DNA of 64,000 bases from positions 18,429 through 82,428 of the forward strand of contig NZ_AULB01000036.1 of assembly GCF_000425065.1 (NCBI RefSeq), in the 5' to 3' direction. Position 1 is the stretch's first letter. The number at the start of each line of letters is the position of its first letter. The position numbers were made by a program, and so were the translations under genes. This DNA comes from Actinomadura rifamycini DSM 43936. Lineage in GTDB: Bacteria > Actinomycetota > Actinomycetes > Streptosporangiales > Streptosporangiaceae. This document shows, piece by piece, positions 32,750 to 41,597 of the stretch. Under the pieces are notes generated by a model that worked only from the letters and a program-made list of their open reading frames with translations, was not told where the DNA came from and did no database searches.

Positions 32750-34432
32750 CTATTCCCCGGTCCCGGCCGTCCCGTCGAGGGCCTCCACCAGCTCCCGCGC
32801 CAGCGCGTAGTCGGCCTTGCCGTTCGGCAGCCGCAGCGTCCGCCCGGTGCGCACGAACGCCTTCGGGATCTTGTAGCGGGCGAGGTGCGCGGCGCAGCCG
32901 TCCCGCAGCGCCGCGTCGTCCGGGGCGTCCGCCGGGCCGAGCACCGCGACGATCTCGCTGCCCCATCGCTCGCTCGGCCGGCCCAGCACCAGCGCGTCCG
33001 CGACGCCCGGCAGGCCGCGCAGCACCGTCTCGACCTCCTCCGCGAACACCTTCTCGCCGCCGGTGTTGATCGTGGTGGCGTCCCGGCCGTGCACCTCGAC
33101 CGTCCCGTCCGCGAGCAGCCGCGCCCGGTCGCCCGGCACGACGAGCCGGTCGCCGTCCACGGTCAGGAACGTCGCGGCGGTCTTCTCCGGGGCGTTGAGG
33201 TAGCCGAGCGGGATCGAGCCGCCGCCCTTGGCGAGCCAGCCCATCTCGTCCTCGCCGGGCGCGAGGCGGCGCGTCCGGTCCGCGCTGAGGACGGCCGCGC
33301 CCGACTGGAGCAGGAACCGGGCGTCGGTGCCCAGCCGGGTCACCGAGAAGCCGCTCTCGGAGGACCCGAGGATGTCCAGCAGCCGCGCCCCCGGGACCAG
33401 GTCCAGCAGCCGCCGCTTGACGCCCGGGCTGATCCCCGCCGCCGAGTTCAGCAGCGTCCGCAGGGACGACAGGTCGCGCGGGCGGCGCTCCAGCGCCTCG
33501 ACGATCGGGCGCGCGAACGCGTCCCCGACGATCGGCATCCGGGTGGCGCGCTCCCGCTCGGCGGTGTCCATCAGGTCGTCGGCGTCCAGCCCGTCCACCC
33601 GGTGCGGGAAGATCACGCACGCGCCGCCGCACCAGCCGCCGAGCGCCGACCAGGTCCCGCCGCCGTGCATCATCGGCGGCGCCACGAGGACCCGGTGCTC
33701 GCCCCGGACGGCCCGCGCCACCACCTCGTCGACGTCGGTGATCGGCGACCCGTCCCGGCGGCGCACCTGGAACGGGCCGTGCACCAGGTCGCCGACCCGC
33801 CACAGCACGCCCTTCGGCAGGCCCGTCGTGCCGCCCGTGTAGAGGATCTGCAGGTCGTCCGGCGACGGCCGGACGCCGGCGGGCGGCTCGGCGGACGCGG
33901 CGGCGAGCGCCTCCTCGTAGTCGAGCGCGCCCGGCGCGAGCGGGGTGCCCGAGTCGTCCGCGACCTGGAGCAGCAGCGGGTCGGTGTCCAGCCGCTTCAC
34001 GACCCGCTCGACCTCCCGCGCGAACCGCGCGTGGTACAGGATCGCACGGGGACGCGCGTCGCCGAACAGCTGCGCCAGCTCGTCGTCCACGTACCGGTAG
34101 TTGACGTTGAACGGCGCGACTCGGGCCTTGTGCGCGCCGACCAGGCCCTCCAGGTACTCGGGGCCGTTGTGCAGGTACAGCGCGAGGTGGTCGTGCGGCG
34201 ACTCCCACGGCTCGTGCGTCCCCTCCCGGCGGCCGAGCCCGTGCGCGCGCAGGACGTTCGCGAGCCGCCGCGTCCGGTCGGTGACCTCGCGCCAGGTCAT
34301 CCGGCGGTCGCGCCAGACCAGGCACTCGCGGTCGGGGACCGCGGCGGCGACGGCCTCGTGCAGGGTCGCCAGGTCGAGCTGGGGCGCGTCGAGCTGGGGC
34401 GCGTCGGCGCGCGGCGCGTCGGGCTGGGGCAT
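32750..34432 (-). CDS. acyl-CoA synthetase (AMP-forming, FadD-like)
   Basis: The 560-residue enzyme has the AMP-binding loop YTGGTTGLPKG (about 210), the A5 motif near GSSESG, and the catalytic-lysine region PNGKADYALA near the C-terminus. It activates a carboxylic acid to its CoA thioester; chain length is undetermined. ATG 34432 is preceded by GGAGG, so I excluded ten residues of an earlier ATG. The N-terminus carries three repeated DAP-x-x-D units. A palindrome upstream may control it. Confidence 0.88.
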   Translation of the reverse strand: MPQPDAPRADAPQLDAPQLDLATLHEAVAAAVPDRECLVWRDRRMTWREVTDRTRRLANVLRAHGLGRREGTHEPWESPHDHLALYLHNGPEYLEGLVGAHKARVAPFNVNYRYVDDELAQLFGDARPRAILYHARFAREVERVVKRLDTDPLLLQVADDSGTPLAPGALDYEEALAAASAEPPAGVRPSPDDLQILYTGGTTGLPKGVLWRVGDLVHGPFQVRRRDGSPITDVDEVVARAVRGEHRVLVAPPMMHGGGTWSALGGWCGGACVIFPHRVDGLDADDLMDTAERERATRMPIVGDAFARPIVEALERRPRDLSSLRTLLNSAAGISPGVKRRLLDLVPGARLLDILGSSESGFSVTRLGTDARFLLQSGAAVLSADRTRRLAPGEDEMGWLAKGGGSIPLGYLNAPEKTAATFLTVDGDRLVVPGDRARLLADGTVEVHGRDATTINTGGEKVFAEEVETVLRGLPGVADALVLGRPSERWGSEIVAVLGPADAPDDAALRDGCAAHLARYKIPKAFVRTGRTLRLPNGKADYALARELVEALDGTAGTGE

Positions 34433-34488
34433 CGGCGGTCCTCCGGGATGGTCGTGGGGCACCCGGGATCACCGTAACCCAATGCTTA

Positions 34489-34503
34489 CCGAATCTCATT
34501 CGG
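34489..34503. promoter_or_regulatory. inverted repeat in the divergent promoter
   Basis: CCGAAT-CTC-ATTCGG lies 57 bp upstream of the acyl-CoA synthetase start and 48 bp upstream of the methyltransferase start. It suits a dimeric repressor, but the window has no adjacent regulator gene. Confidence 0.5.
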
Positions 34504-34550
34504 CAGGGTGGCCGGGGGAGGGTGCGCCGCGGCCGCGAGACGATGTCCCG

Positions 34551-35375
34551 ATGGCCCGACCGCAGAAGCCGCAGGGGGAGGTGACCCGCGGCACCACCGC
34601 GCCCAACCGGCTCCGCCGCGTCGACCGGTGGATCGCCGCCACCCAGCGGCCCGCCCTCCGCCAGTACGACGGCACGGCCGTCCGGCCGCTCGCCGTCGAC
34701 CTCGGCTACGGCGCGTCGCCCGTGACCGCGTTCGAGCTCTACACGCGGCTCCGCGCCGTCGCGCCCCGCCTGGACGTCGTCGGCATCGAGATCGAACCCG
34801 ACCGGGTCGCCGCCGGGCTCGCCTTCCTCGCCGCCACCGGCCCGCACGAGGGCCTGACGTTCCGGCGCGGCGGCTTCGAGCTGCCGGTGCCCCGCCCGCC
34901 CGTCCTCGTCCGCGCCCTCAACGTCCTGCGCCAGTACGACGAGCCCGCCGCGTGGCGCGCCTGGGACGACCTGCGCGACCGGCTCGCGCCCCGCGGCGTC
35001 CTCGTCGAGGGCACCTGCTCGGAGACCGGGCGCCGCGCCGTCTGGGTCGCCCTCGACCGGGACGGGCCCCGCACCGTCACGTTCGCCGCGCACCTGCCGA
35101 CCCTGGACCGCCCGTCGTCCCTCGCCGAACGGCTCCCGAAGACGCTCATCCACCGGAACGTCCCCGGCGAGCCCGTCCACGCGCTGCTCACCGCGTTCGA
35201 CCGGGCCTGGGCGACCGCCGCGCCGCACTCGGCGTTCGGGCCCCGCGCCCGCTGGGTCGAGGCGGTGCGGCTGCTCGCGGAGGCGTACCCCGTGCTGACC
35301 GCACCGCCCTACGGGGGCCGCCGCCGCTGGCGCCTCGGCGAGGTCACCCTCCCCTGGACGGCCGTCGCGCCCTGA
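34551..35375 (+). CDS. class I SAM-dependent methyltransferase-like protein
   Basis: The 274-residue protein has a motif-I-like VDLGYGASPVTAFEL (about 49-63) and the acidic VVGIEIEPDRV that normally binds SAM ribose. The remainder lacks specificity motifs. It is annotated in related actinobacteria simply as a class I methyltransferase; the substrate is unknown. It is divergent from the acyl-CoA synthetase gene and convergent on the SDR gene 46 bp away. Confidence 0.7.
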   Translation: MARPQKPQGEVTRGTTAPNRLRRVDRWIAATQRPALRQYDGTAVRPLAVDLGYGASPVTAFELYTRLRAVAPRLDVVGIEIEPDRVAAGLAFLAATGPHEGLTFRRGGFELPVPRPPVLVRALNVLRQYDEPAAWRAWDDLRDRLAPRGVLVEGTCSETGRRAVWVALDRDGPRTVTFAAHLPTLDRPSSLAERLPKTLIHRNVPGEPVHALLTAFDRAWATAAPHSAFGPRARWVEAVRLLAEAYPVLTAPPYGGRRRWRLGEVTLPWTAVAP

Positions 35376-35421
35376 CCGGACGGGACGGCGCCCGGCGCCC
35401 GGCGCGCCGCCCGCAGCGGGT

Positions 35422-36183
35422 TCAGCCCTCGCGGTGCAGCTTGTACGGCGCGGCCTGGACGCGCGGCTGCACGTCGATCCGGTCGATGTTCACGTGCGGG
35501 GGACGCGTGACCGCCCAGGCGACGCAGTCGGCGACGTCCTCGGCCACGAGCGGCTCCGGCACGCCCTCGTACGGCTTCTCGGCCTTCTCCGCGTCGCCCT
35601 TGAACCGGACCAGCGAGAACTCCTCGGTCTTCACCAGTCCCGGCGCGACCTCCGTGACCCGCACGGGCTCCGCGACCAGCTCCAGCCGCATGACCTCGTT
35701 CACCGCGTAGGCGCCGAACTTCGCCGCGTTGTACCCCGCGCCGCCCTCGTACGCCACGTGCCCGGCCAGCGACGTGACGTTCACGACGTGCCCCGCGCCG
35801 CTCTCGATCAGCTTCGGGAGCAGCGCCTTGGTGACCCGGACGAGCCCCAGCACGTTCGTCTCGTACATCGTGCGCCAGTCGTCGACGTCCGCGTCCGCCA
35901 CGCTGTCGAGCCCGACCGCGCCGCCCGCGTTGTTCACGAGCACGTGGCAGCCGCCGACCGCCGCGGCGAGCGCGTCCACCGACTCCTGCGACGTCACGTC
36001 GAGGGTGATCGGCACGATCTTCGCCGCCCCGGGCACGGTCGCGGCGATGTCCTTCGCCAGCTCGTCGAGCCGGTCGCGGCGCCGCGCCGCCAGGACGACG
36101 TTGAACCCCTCCGCCGCCAGCCGCCTGGCCGTGGCGGCCCCGATGCCGCTGCTCGCTCCGGTCACTACCGCCGTTCTCCGCAT
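35422..36183 (-). CDS. short-chain dehydrogenase/reductase
   Basis: The 253-residue classical SDR has TGASSGIGAA, NNAGGAV, and the catalytic Ser and Tyr-x3-Lys (YNAAKFGAY). The arginine-rich LAARRRDRL after the first helix favours NADP(H). It closely resembles YdfG-type 3-hydroxy acid dehydrogenases. It faces mshA divergently across a 133-bp gap. Confidence 0.9.
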   Translation of the reverse strand: MRRTAVVTGASSGIGAATARRLAAEGFNVVLAARRRDRLDELAKDIAATVPGAAKIVPITLDVTSQESVDALAAAVGGCHVLVNNAGGAVGLDSVADADVDDWRTMYETNVLGLVRVTKALLPKLIESGAGHVVNVTSLAGHVAYEGGAGYNAAKFGAYAVNEVMRLELVAEPVRVTEVAPGLVKTEEFSLVRFKGDAEKAEKPYEGVPEPLVAEDVADCVAWAVTRPPHVNIDRIDVQPRVQAAPYKLHREG

Positions 36184-36316
36184 GCGTCCAGCCTCCCAGG
36201 CGATCGGCGGCGGATGCCGGTGAGGTCGATCACTGTCGGGGATTGTCGCAATTGAAGACCATCTTCGGGGAACACCGGGCGCGGTGGATAGGTTGCACTA
36301 CCGGAGGTGGTGTCCG
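36184..36316. promoter_or_regulatory. divergent intergenic region SDR / mshA
   Basis: The gap holds GAAGA-CCA-TCTTC (36254-36266), a perfect 5-bp inverted repeat, and a -10-like TAGGTT near 36295 ahead of mshA. Evidence for any individual site is weak. Confidence 0.3.
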
Positions 36317-37615
36317 GTGCCGCGTCGTATCAACCGGGTTGCGACGATAAGTCTTCATACGTCCCCTCTGGATCAGCCGGGGACCGGCGACGCCGGCGGC
36401 ATGAACGTCTACATCGTCGAGACCGCCAAACGGCTCGCCGAACGCGGCGTCGAGGTCGACATCTTCACCCGCGCCACGTCGCGGGCCCTGCCGCCCGTCG
36501 CCGAACTCGCGCCCGGCGTCCTCGTCCGGCACATCGTCGCCGGCCCCTTCGAGGAGCTCGACAAGACCGACCTCGCCCGGCACCTGTGCGGCTTCACCTC
36601 CGGTGTCCTGCGCGTCGAGGCCGCCCACGACCCCGGCCACTACGACCTCCTGCACACCCACTACTGGCTGTCCGGGCAGGCCGGGGACGCCGCCAAGCAC
36701 CGCTGGGGCGTCCCGCTCGTCCACTCCATGCACACGATGGCCAAGGTCAAGAACGCGGCCCTCGCCGACGGCGACAAGCCCGAACCGGACGCGCGCGTCC
36801 TCGGCGAGGAGCAGGTCGTCGCGTCCGCCGACCAGCTCGTCGCCAACACCGGCAAGGAGGCGCGCGAGCTCATCGACCTCTACGGCGCCGACCCCGCGCG
36901 CGTCGCGACCGTCCGCCCCGGCGCCGACCTCGACCTGTTCCGCCCCGAGCCGCTCCCGCCCGGGTCGCGCGCCCGGCGCGGCGGACCGGCCCGCCGCCGC
37001 CTCGGCCTGCCCCGCGACGCCTACGTCCTGCTGTTCGTCGGCCGCATCCAGCCGCTCAAGGCGCCCGACGTCCTGCTGCGCGCCGCCGCCCGGATGCTCG
37101 CCGACGACCCGTCGCTGCGGTCCCGGCTCGTCGTCGCCGTCGTCGGCGGCCCCTCCGGATCCGCCCGCTGCCGCCCCGAGGGCCTCCAGTCGCTCGCCGC
37201 CGAACTCGGCATCGCCGACGTCGTCCGCTTCGAGCCGCCCGCCCCCCAGGCGGAGCTCGCCGACTGGTACCGGGCCGCCGACGTCACCGTCGTCCCCTCG
37301 CACTCCGAGTCGTTCGGCCTCGTCGCCGTCGAGTCCCAGGCGTGCGGCACGCCCGTCGTCGCGTCCCGCGTCGGCGGGCTCTGCACCGCCGTCGCCGACG
37401 GCGAGTCCGGCGTGCTGGTCCCCGGGCACGACCCCGCCGACTACGCGGCCGTCCTGCGCCGCCTCGAGGACCCCGCCGCGCACGCCCGCCTCGCCCGCGG
37501 CGCCGTCCGGCACGCCCGCGCCTTCGGGTGGGACGCCACCGTCGACGCCCTCCTGGACGTGTATACCGGTGCCATGGCCCGTCCGTCCGCACTCGTCCCG
37601 CAGGTGACCGCATGA
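36317..37615 (+). CDS. mshA: D-inositol-3-phosphate glycosyltransferase (mycothiol biosynthesis)
   Basis: The 432-residue GT4-type enzyme transfers N-acetylglucosamine from UDP-GlcNAc to 1L-myo-inositol 1-phosphate, the first step of mycothiol synthesis. Diagnostic segments are SLHTSPLDQPGTGDAGGMNVY near the N-terminus, HTHYWLSGQAGD, and the nucleotide-site SHSESFGLVAVESQACGTPVVAS region. GTG 36317 has GGAGG 9 bases upstream; the earlier ATG 36284 is less supported. Its stop overlaps the ybjN start (ATGA). Confidence 0.95.
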   Translation: MPRRINRVATISLHTSPLDQPGTGDAGGMNVYIVETAKRLAERGVEVDIFTRATSRALPPVAELAPGVLVRHIVAGPFEELDKTDLARHLCGFTSGVLRVEAAHDPGHYDLLHTHYWLSGQAGDAAKHRWGVPLVHSMHTMAKVKNAALADGDKPEPDARVLGEEQVVASADQLVANTGKEARELIDLYGADPARVATVRPGADLDLFRPEPLPPGSRARRGGPARRRLGLPRDAYVLLFVGRIQPLKAPDVLLRAAARMLADDPSLRSRLVVAVVGGPSGSARCRPEGLQSLAAELGIADVVRFEPPAPQAELADWYRAADVTVVPSHSESFGLVAVESQACGTPVVASRVGGLCTAVADGESGVLVPGHDPADYAAVLRRLEDPAAHARLARGAVRHARAFGWDATVDALLDVYTGAMARPSALVPQVTA

Positions 37616-38103
37616 ACCCCGTCGAGACCATCCGGCAGACCCTGCGCGACGCCGAGCTCGAGTTCGACGAGCCGCGCGCGGACGCCTTCTTCGTCAAGCT
37701 GCCCGGCAAGCGCAAGCTCGCCACCATGACCTGGCTCATCGTCGGGGACCACAGCCTGCACGTCGAGGCGTTCTTCTGCCGCCGCCCCGACGAGAACCAC
37801 GCCGAGTTCTACCGGTTCCTCCTCGAGAAGAACGGCCGCATGTACGGGGTCTCCTTCGCGCTCGACGACGTCGGCGACGTCCACCTCGTCGGGCGGCTCT
37901 CGCTCGCGTCGATCAGCCCGGACGAGATCGACCGGCTCCTCGGCTGCGTCCTCACCTACTCGGACGAGAACTTCGACAAGGCCCTCGAACGCGGGTTCAA
38001 GACGTCCATCCAGCGCGAGTGGGACTGGCGCGTCAAGCGCGGCGAGAGCCTCGCCAACCTCCGGGCGTTCGCGTCGTTCGCGGACCCGGCGAATCGTGAC
38101 TGA
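37612..38103 (+). CDS. YbjN-domain protein
   Basis: The 163-residue YbjN-family protein starts at ATG 37612 inside the mshA stop. It has the alternating helix/strand pattern TWLIVGDHSLHVEAFFCRRPDENHAEFYRFLLEKN and DEIDRLLGCVLTYSDENFDKALERGF. YbjN domains resemble secretion-chaperone folds; function is unknown. The order mshA-ybjN-gpmA is conserved in actinobacteria (M. tuberculosis Rv0486-Rv0489). Confidence 0.9.
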   Translation: MNPVETIRQTLRDAELEFDEPRADAFFVKLPGKRKLATMTWLIVGDHSLHVEAFFCRRPDENHAEFYRFLLEKNGRMYGVSFALDDVGDVHLVGRLSLASISPDEIDRLLGCVLTYSDENFDKALERGFKTSIQREWDWRVKRGESLANLRAFASFADPANRD

Positions 38104-38116
38104 ACCAGCGGCTGGA

Positions 38117-38122
38117 TAAGCT
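38117..38122 (+). promoter_or_regulatory. -10-like box of gpmA
   Basis: TAAGCT ends 7 bases before the gpmA ATG at 38130, consistent with a second, leaderless promoter inside the short ybjN-gpmA gap. Confidence 0.4.
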
Positions 38123-38129
38123 CTGCACC

Positions 38130-38987
38130 ATGGCGACCCTGGTATTGCTCCGGCACGGTGAAAGCGTCTGGAACGCCGAGGGCCTGTTCACCGGCTGGGT
38201 GGACGTGGACCTGTCGGCGAAGGGCGAGAGCGAGGCCACCCGCGGCGGGGACCTCCTCCTCGACGCGGACATCACCCCCGACGTCGTGCACACGTCGCTG
38301 CTCAAGCGCGCCATCCGCACCGCCAACATCGCGCTCGACGTGGCCGACCTGCTGTGGATCCCCGTCCGCCGCTCCTGGCGCCTCAACGAGCGCCACTACG
38401 GCGCCCTGCAGGGCAAGAACAAGGCCCAGACGCGGGAGCAGTACGGCGAAGAGAAGTTCATGACCTGGCGCCGCTCCTACGACACCCCGCCGCCGCCGAT
38501 CAAGGACGACGACCCGCTGTCGCAGGTCAACGACCTCCGCTACGCCGAGCTGCCGTCCGAGCTGATCCCGCGCAGCGAGTGCCTCGCCGACGTCATCGAC
38601 CGCATGCTGCCGTACTGGTACGACGCGATCGTCCCCGACCTCGCCGCCGGGAAGACCGTCATGGTCGCCGCGCACGGCAACTCCCTGCGGGCCCTCGTCA
38701 AGCACCTCGACGACATCTCCGACGACGACATCGTCGGCCTCAACATCCCGACCGGGATCCCGCTCGTCTACGAGCTCGACGACGACTTCGCCCCGCTCAA
38801 GCGCGGCGGCGAGTACCTCGACCCGGCCGCCGCGAAGGCCGCCATCGAGGCCGTCAAGAACCAGGGCGCCGGGAAGTCCGCCGCCGGCAAGGGCGCCCCG
38901 AAGGCCCCGGCCCCCGCGAAGGCGAAGGACGCGAAGCCGTCCGGCAAGGACGCCAAGGACAAGCCCCGCCGCGGCCGCCGCAAGTAA
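38130..38987 (+). CDS. gpmA: 2,3-bisphosphoglycerate-dependent phosphoglycerate mutase with extended tail
   Basis: The catalytic part (~245 residues) interconverts 3- and 2-phosphoglycerate. The phospho-histidine is His9 in LLRHGES; NERHYGALQGKNK and VAAHGNSLRALVKHL are classical. Past residue ~245 is an unusual ~40-residue tail of Lys, Ala, Pro and Gly (KSAAGKGAPKAPAPAK and similar) that ends KPRRGRRK. Family members usually stop near residue 250. The tail is likely disordered and basic. A terminator follows at 39017. Confidence 0.95.
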   Translation: MATLVLLRHGESVWNAEGLFTGWVDVDLSAKGESEATRGGDLLLDADITPDVVHTSLLKRAIRTANIALDVADLLWIPVRRSWRLNERHYGALQGKNKAQTREQYGEEKFMTWRRSYDTPPPPIKDDDPLSQVNDLRYAELPSELIPRSECLADVIDRMLPYWYDAIVPDLAAGKTVMVAAHGNSLRALVKHLDDISDDDIVGLNIPTGIPLVYELDDDFAPLKRGGEYLDPAAAKAAIEAVKNQGAGKSAAGKGAPKAPAPAKAKDAKPSGKDAKDKPRRGRRK

Positions 38988-39016
38988 GGCCCGGCAGCAG
39001 CACGACCCAGCGGTCC

Positions 39017-39038
39017 GCCCGCGCCGTACGGCGCGGGC
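39017..39038. terminator. gpmA terminator
   Basis: A perfect 10-bp stem GCCCGCGCCG-TA-CGGCGCGGGC is followed by GTTTCCGTTTCC, between gpmA and the convergent regulator gene. It can serve the + strand directly. Confidence 0.75.
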
Positions 39039-39062
39039 GTTTCCGTTTCCCGAGGCCGCGGC

Positions 39063-39620
39063 TCAGCCCGCGTCCTCCGCGCCGTCCGGGGCTCCGGTCT
39101 TGTCGGGGACGAAGACGAGGCTGAGCAGGTGGCGGGTCCGGCCGTCGCCGGGCGCGGTGTGCGTGCGGCGGGCGACGGCCGCCTCGATCTCCTCGACCAG
39201 CGCGGTGAACTCCTCGTCGGTCACCCACACCGCGCCCTGCCGGTACAGGACGTTCTCGCGGGGCGGGTCGGCGTCGTCGCGCGCCAGGTACCGCTCGAAG
39301 TCGGCCAGGACGGCGCTGGTGAAGACGGCGAACGCCTGCCGGTGGTCCTCCTTGGTCATCGACTCGCGGGCGGCGGCGTCGACGAGCGCCGCGTCCTGCC
39401 GCACGCGGTAGCTGCGCTCGACCGTGCCCCGCACGGGGCGCTCCCGGACCACCTCCAGTATCCCGGCCTGTGTGAGCGTCGCCACATGCCGGTACATGGA
39501 CGCGGGGGACACGTCCGGCAGCCGTTCTCGCAGTTGAGCGGTGGTCATCTCCTCCGCGCCCACCACGGTCTGCAGGATCCGCAGCCGGACGGGGTGGAGG
39601 AGCAGGTTCGCGTTCGCCAT
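39063..39620 (-). CDS. ArsR-like winged-helix regulator
   Basis: The 185-residue protein has an N-terminal winged helix: HPVRLRILQTVVGAEEMTTAQLRERLPDVSPASMYRHVATLTQAGILEVV (in short pieces), then a C-terminal region of unknown role (FERYLARDD, EFTALVEEIEAAV). The HTH_20-type pattern suits transcriptional control. It is divergent from the alpha/beta hydrolase, 45 bp from start to start, and is probably its regulator. Confidence 0.85.
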   Translation of the reverse strand: MANANLLLHPVRLRILQTVVGAEEMTTAQLRERLPDVSPASMYRHVATLTQAGILEVVRERPVRGTVERSYRVRQDAALVDAAARESMTKEDHRQAFAVFTSAVLADFERYLARDDADPPRENVLYRQGAVWVTDEEFTALVEEIEAAVARRTHTAPGDGRTRHLLSLVFVPDKTGAPDGAEDAG

Positions 39621-39630
39621 GCCTCTATGG

Positions 39631-39671
39631 TCTCATACCTGATAACGTTCTCAGCGTTGATAACAATGAGA
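39631..39671. promoter_or_regulatory. operator/promoter between ArsR-like gene and hydrolase
   Basis: The gap contains an outer repeat TCTCAT (39631-39636) / ATGAGA (39666-39671), and TGATAAC twice in direct orientation (39640-39646, 39658-39664), 18 bp apart. The direct repeats double as possible -10 elements for the hydrolase. They are likely recognition sites for the divergent regulator. Confidence 0.5.
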
Positions 39672-40628
39672 GGCGAACCCCCCGTGCCCGACACCGACAT
39701 GACGGTCACCGCCGACGACGGGATTCGGCTGGCCGGCACGCTGACGCTCCCGGACGGCCCCGGCCCGCACCCGGCCGTCCTGCTCCTGCACGGTTCCGGC
39801 CCGCTCGACCGGAACGGCGACACCCCCAAGCTGCCCGTGAACCTCGGCCGCCCGCTGGCCGCCGCCCTCGCGGCGCACGGCATCGCCACGCTGCGCACCG
39901 ACCGCCGCGGCGCCGGCGCCACCCCCGGCGACTGGCGGACCACCGGCTTCACCGGCAACCGCCGGGACGCCGCGGCCGCGCTGCGCGCGCTGGCCGCGCA
40001 CCCCGACGTCCGGCCCGGCGCCGTCGGCGTCGTCGGCCACAGCGAGGGGGCCCTGCACGCCATGGCCCTCGCCGCCCGCGACGACGTGGCCGCCGCGGTC
40101 CTGCTCGCCGGATACGCCCGGACGGGCGAGGACGCGCTCCGCTGGCAGGCCCGCTCCGTCCTGGAGAGCCTGCCCGCGCCCGTCCGGGCGCTGCGGCGGC
40201 CGCTGGGCGCCGCCGGCGAGCGGCTCCTCGCGCGCGTCAAGGCCACCCGGACGGACGCGGCGCGCGTCGCCGGGCTCCCGCTCAACGCCCGCTGGATGCG
40301 CGAGAACCTCGCCCACGACACCCGCGACGACCTCGCGGCCGTGCGGGCCCCGGTGCTGGCCGTCACCGGCGACAAGGACCTCCAGGTCGACCCGGCCGAC
40401 CTGGACGTCATCCGGCGGCTCGTGCCCGGCGAGACCGAGGTCCACCGCGTCTCCTGCCTCACCCACGTCCTCCGCCGCGACGGCGGGCGCCCGTCCCTGC
40501 GCTCCTACCGCCGCCTCCTGCGCGATCCGGTCGACCCCGACCTGCTCGCGCTCGTCACCGGCTGGCTCGCCCGCCGGCTCGGCGCGGCCCCCGGGGCGCT
40601 GCCCGCCGAGAAGGCCGCCTCTTCCTGA
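39666..40628 (+). CDS. alpha/beta hydrolase
   Basis: The 320-residue hydrolase has oxyanion segment LLHGSGPLDRNGD, the nucleophile elbow GHSEG, an acidic VTGDKDLQVDP and the catalytic histidine in LTHVLRR. The substrate is unknown. Start is uncertain: ATG 39666 may be leaderless; GTG 39684 has GAGAGG upstream. It precedes a CPBP protease gene by 41 bp and probably forms an operon with it. Confidence 0.82.
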   Translation: MRGEPPVPDTDMTVTADDGIRLAGTLTLPDGPGPHPAVLLLHGSGPLDRNGDTPKLPVNLGRPLAAALAAHGIATLRTDRRGAGATPGDWRTTGFTGNRRDAAAALRALAAHPDVRPGAVGVVGHSEGALHAMALAARDDVAAAVLLAGYARTGEDALRWQARSVLESLPAPVRALRRPLGAAGERLLARVKATRTDAARVAGLPLNARWMRENLAHDTRDDLAAVRAPVLAVTGDKDLQVDPADLDVIRRLVPGETEVHRVSCLTHVLRRDGGRPSLRSYRRLLRDPVDPDLLALVTGWLARRLGAAPGALPAEKAASS

Positions 40629-40669
40629 CCCCGCCCCCCCGCCCGCCCCACCCCAGAGGGAGTTCCCGC

Positions 40670-41578
40670 ATGACCTCGTCGCACGCTCCAACGCACGCCA
40701 AGCCCGCCGCCACCGGCACGTTCCGGAGCGACCTCACCCTGTTCATGACGATCGCCTTCGCGATGAGCTGGGCCGCCTGGGCCGTCGCCATCGCCCTCGG
40801 CGACGCGGCCGCGGCGACCGCGTTCCACGGGCTCGGCGCGTTCGGGCCGCTCGTCGGCGCCCTGGTGATCCGGGTCCGCCGGCGGCGGCGCGGCGGACCC
40901 GTCCCGGCGCGGGCCGTCCGGTTCCGCGCGTCCGCCCTGCTCTGGTCCCCGGCGCTGCTCCTGCTGGCCTCCGCGACCGTCGTGGCGGGCGCGTTCCTGG
41001 CGCACGTGGCGGGCGGCCCGGCCCTCAGCCTGGACGCCGGCAGGGACATGATCGAGGCCACCCCCGGCGGGCCCGTCTCCTTCCTCGCCACCATGCTGCT
41101 CCTCGGCCCGCTGTCGGAGGAGCCCGGCTGGCGCGGCACCGCCTACCCGCGGATGCGCGCGACGATGAACCGCTACCAGGTCGCGGTGGTGCTGGGCGCC
41201 ATCTGGGCCGTCTGGCACATGCCGCTGTTCTTCGTCCACGGCACCGTCCAGAACGAACTCGGCGCGGCCACCCCGGCCGGTGCGCTCTTCGCCTTCAGCT
41301 CCGTCCCGATGGCGATGCTCGTCTGCCACGCCTACGAGCGCGCAGGCGTCCTCGCCGCGGTCGCCACGCACTTCGCCGCCAACCTGACGATGGTGATGCT
41401 CGGCGTCGAGGAGCCCATCGTGCTGGCGATGATCACCGGCATCCAGGCGGTCGTCGCGGTGGCCCTGCTCGCGGCCGTCCGCGAGGGGCGCGCGCCCGGC
41501 GCGCCCGGCGGGGCCGCCGGGGCCGCCCCGGCCGGGGCCGCCCCGGCCGCCCGCCCGGAGAGCGCCCGCGTCGGCTGA
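40670..41578 (+). CDS. CPBP-family intramembrane metalloprotease
   Basis: The 302-residue protein has 7 or so membrane helices and the conserved motifs of CPBP/Rce1-type proteases: the EE of LSEEPGWRG (with arginine near), WHMPLFF, and ATHFAANLTM. GAGGGAG precedes ATG 40670. Some members cleave bacteriocin-associated peptides; the substrate here is unknown. The C-terminus is Ala/Pro/Gly-rich. Confidence 0.87.
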   Translation: MTSSHAPTHAKPAATGTFRSDLTLFMTIAFAMSWAAWAVAIALGDAAAATAFHGLGAFGPLVGALVIRVRRRRRGGPVPARAVRFRASALLWSPALLLLASATVVAGAFLAHVAGGPALSLDAGRDMIEATPGGPVSFLATMLLLGPLSEEPGWRGTAYPRMRATMNRYQVAVVLGAIWAVWHMPLFFVHGTVQNELGAATPAGALFAFSSVPMAMLVCHAYERAGVLAAVATHFAANLTMVMLGVEEPIVLAMITGIQAVVAVALLAAVREGRAPGAPGGAAGAAPAGAAPAARPESARVG

Positions 41579-41597
41579 CCCGCCCGCGGCCGTCCGG

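Noticed and set aside
30287..34477. A 1396-codon + strand open frame
   Set aside because: Covers several well-supported minus-strand genes and gives a repetitive Arg/Pro/Ala product.
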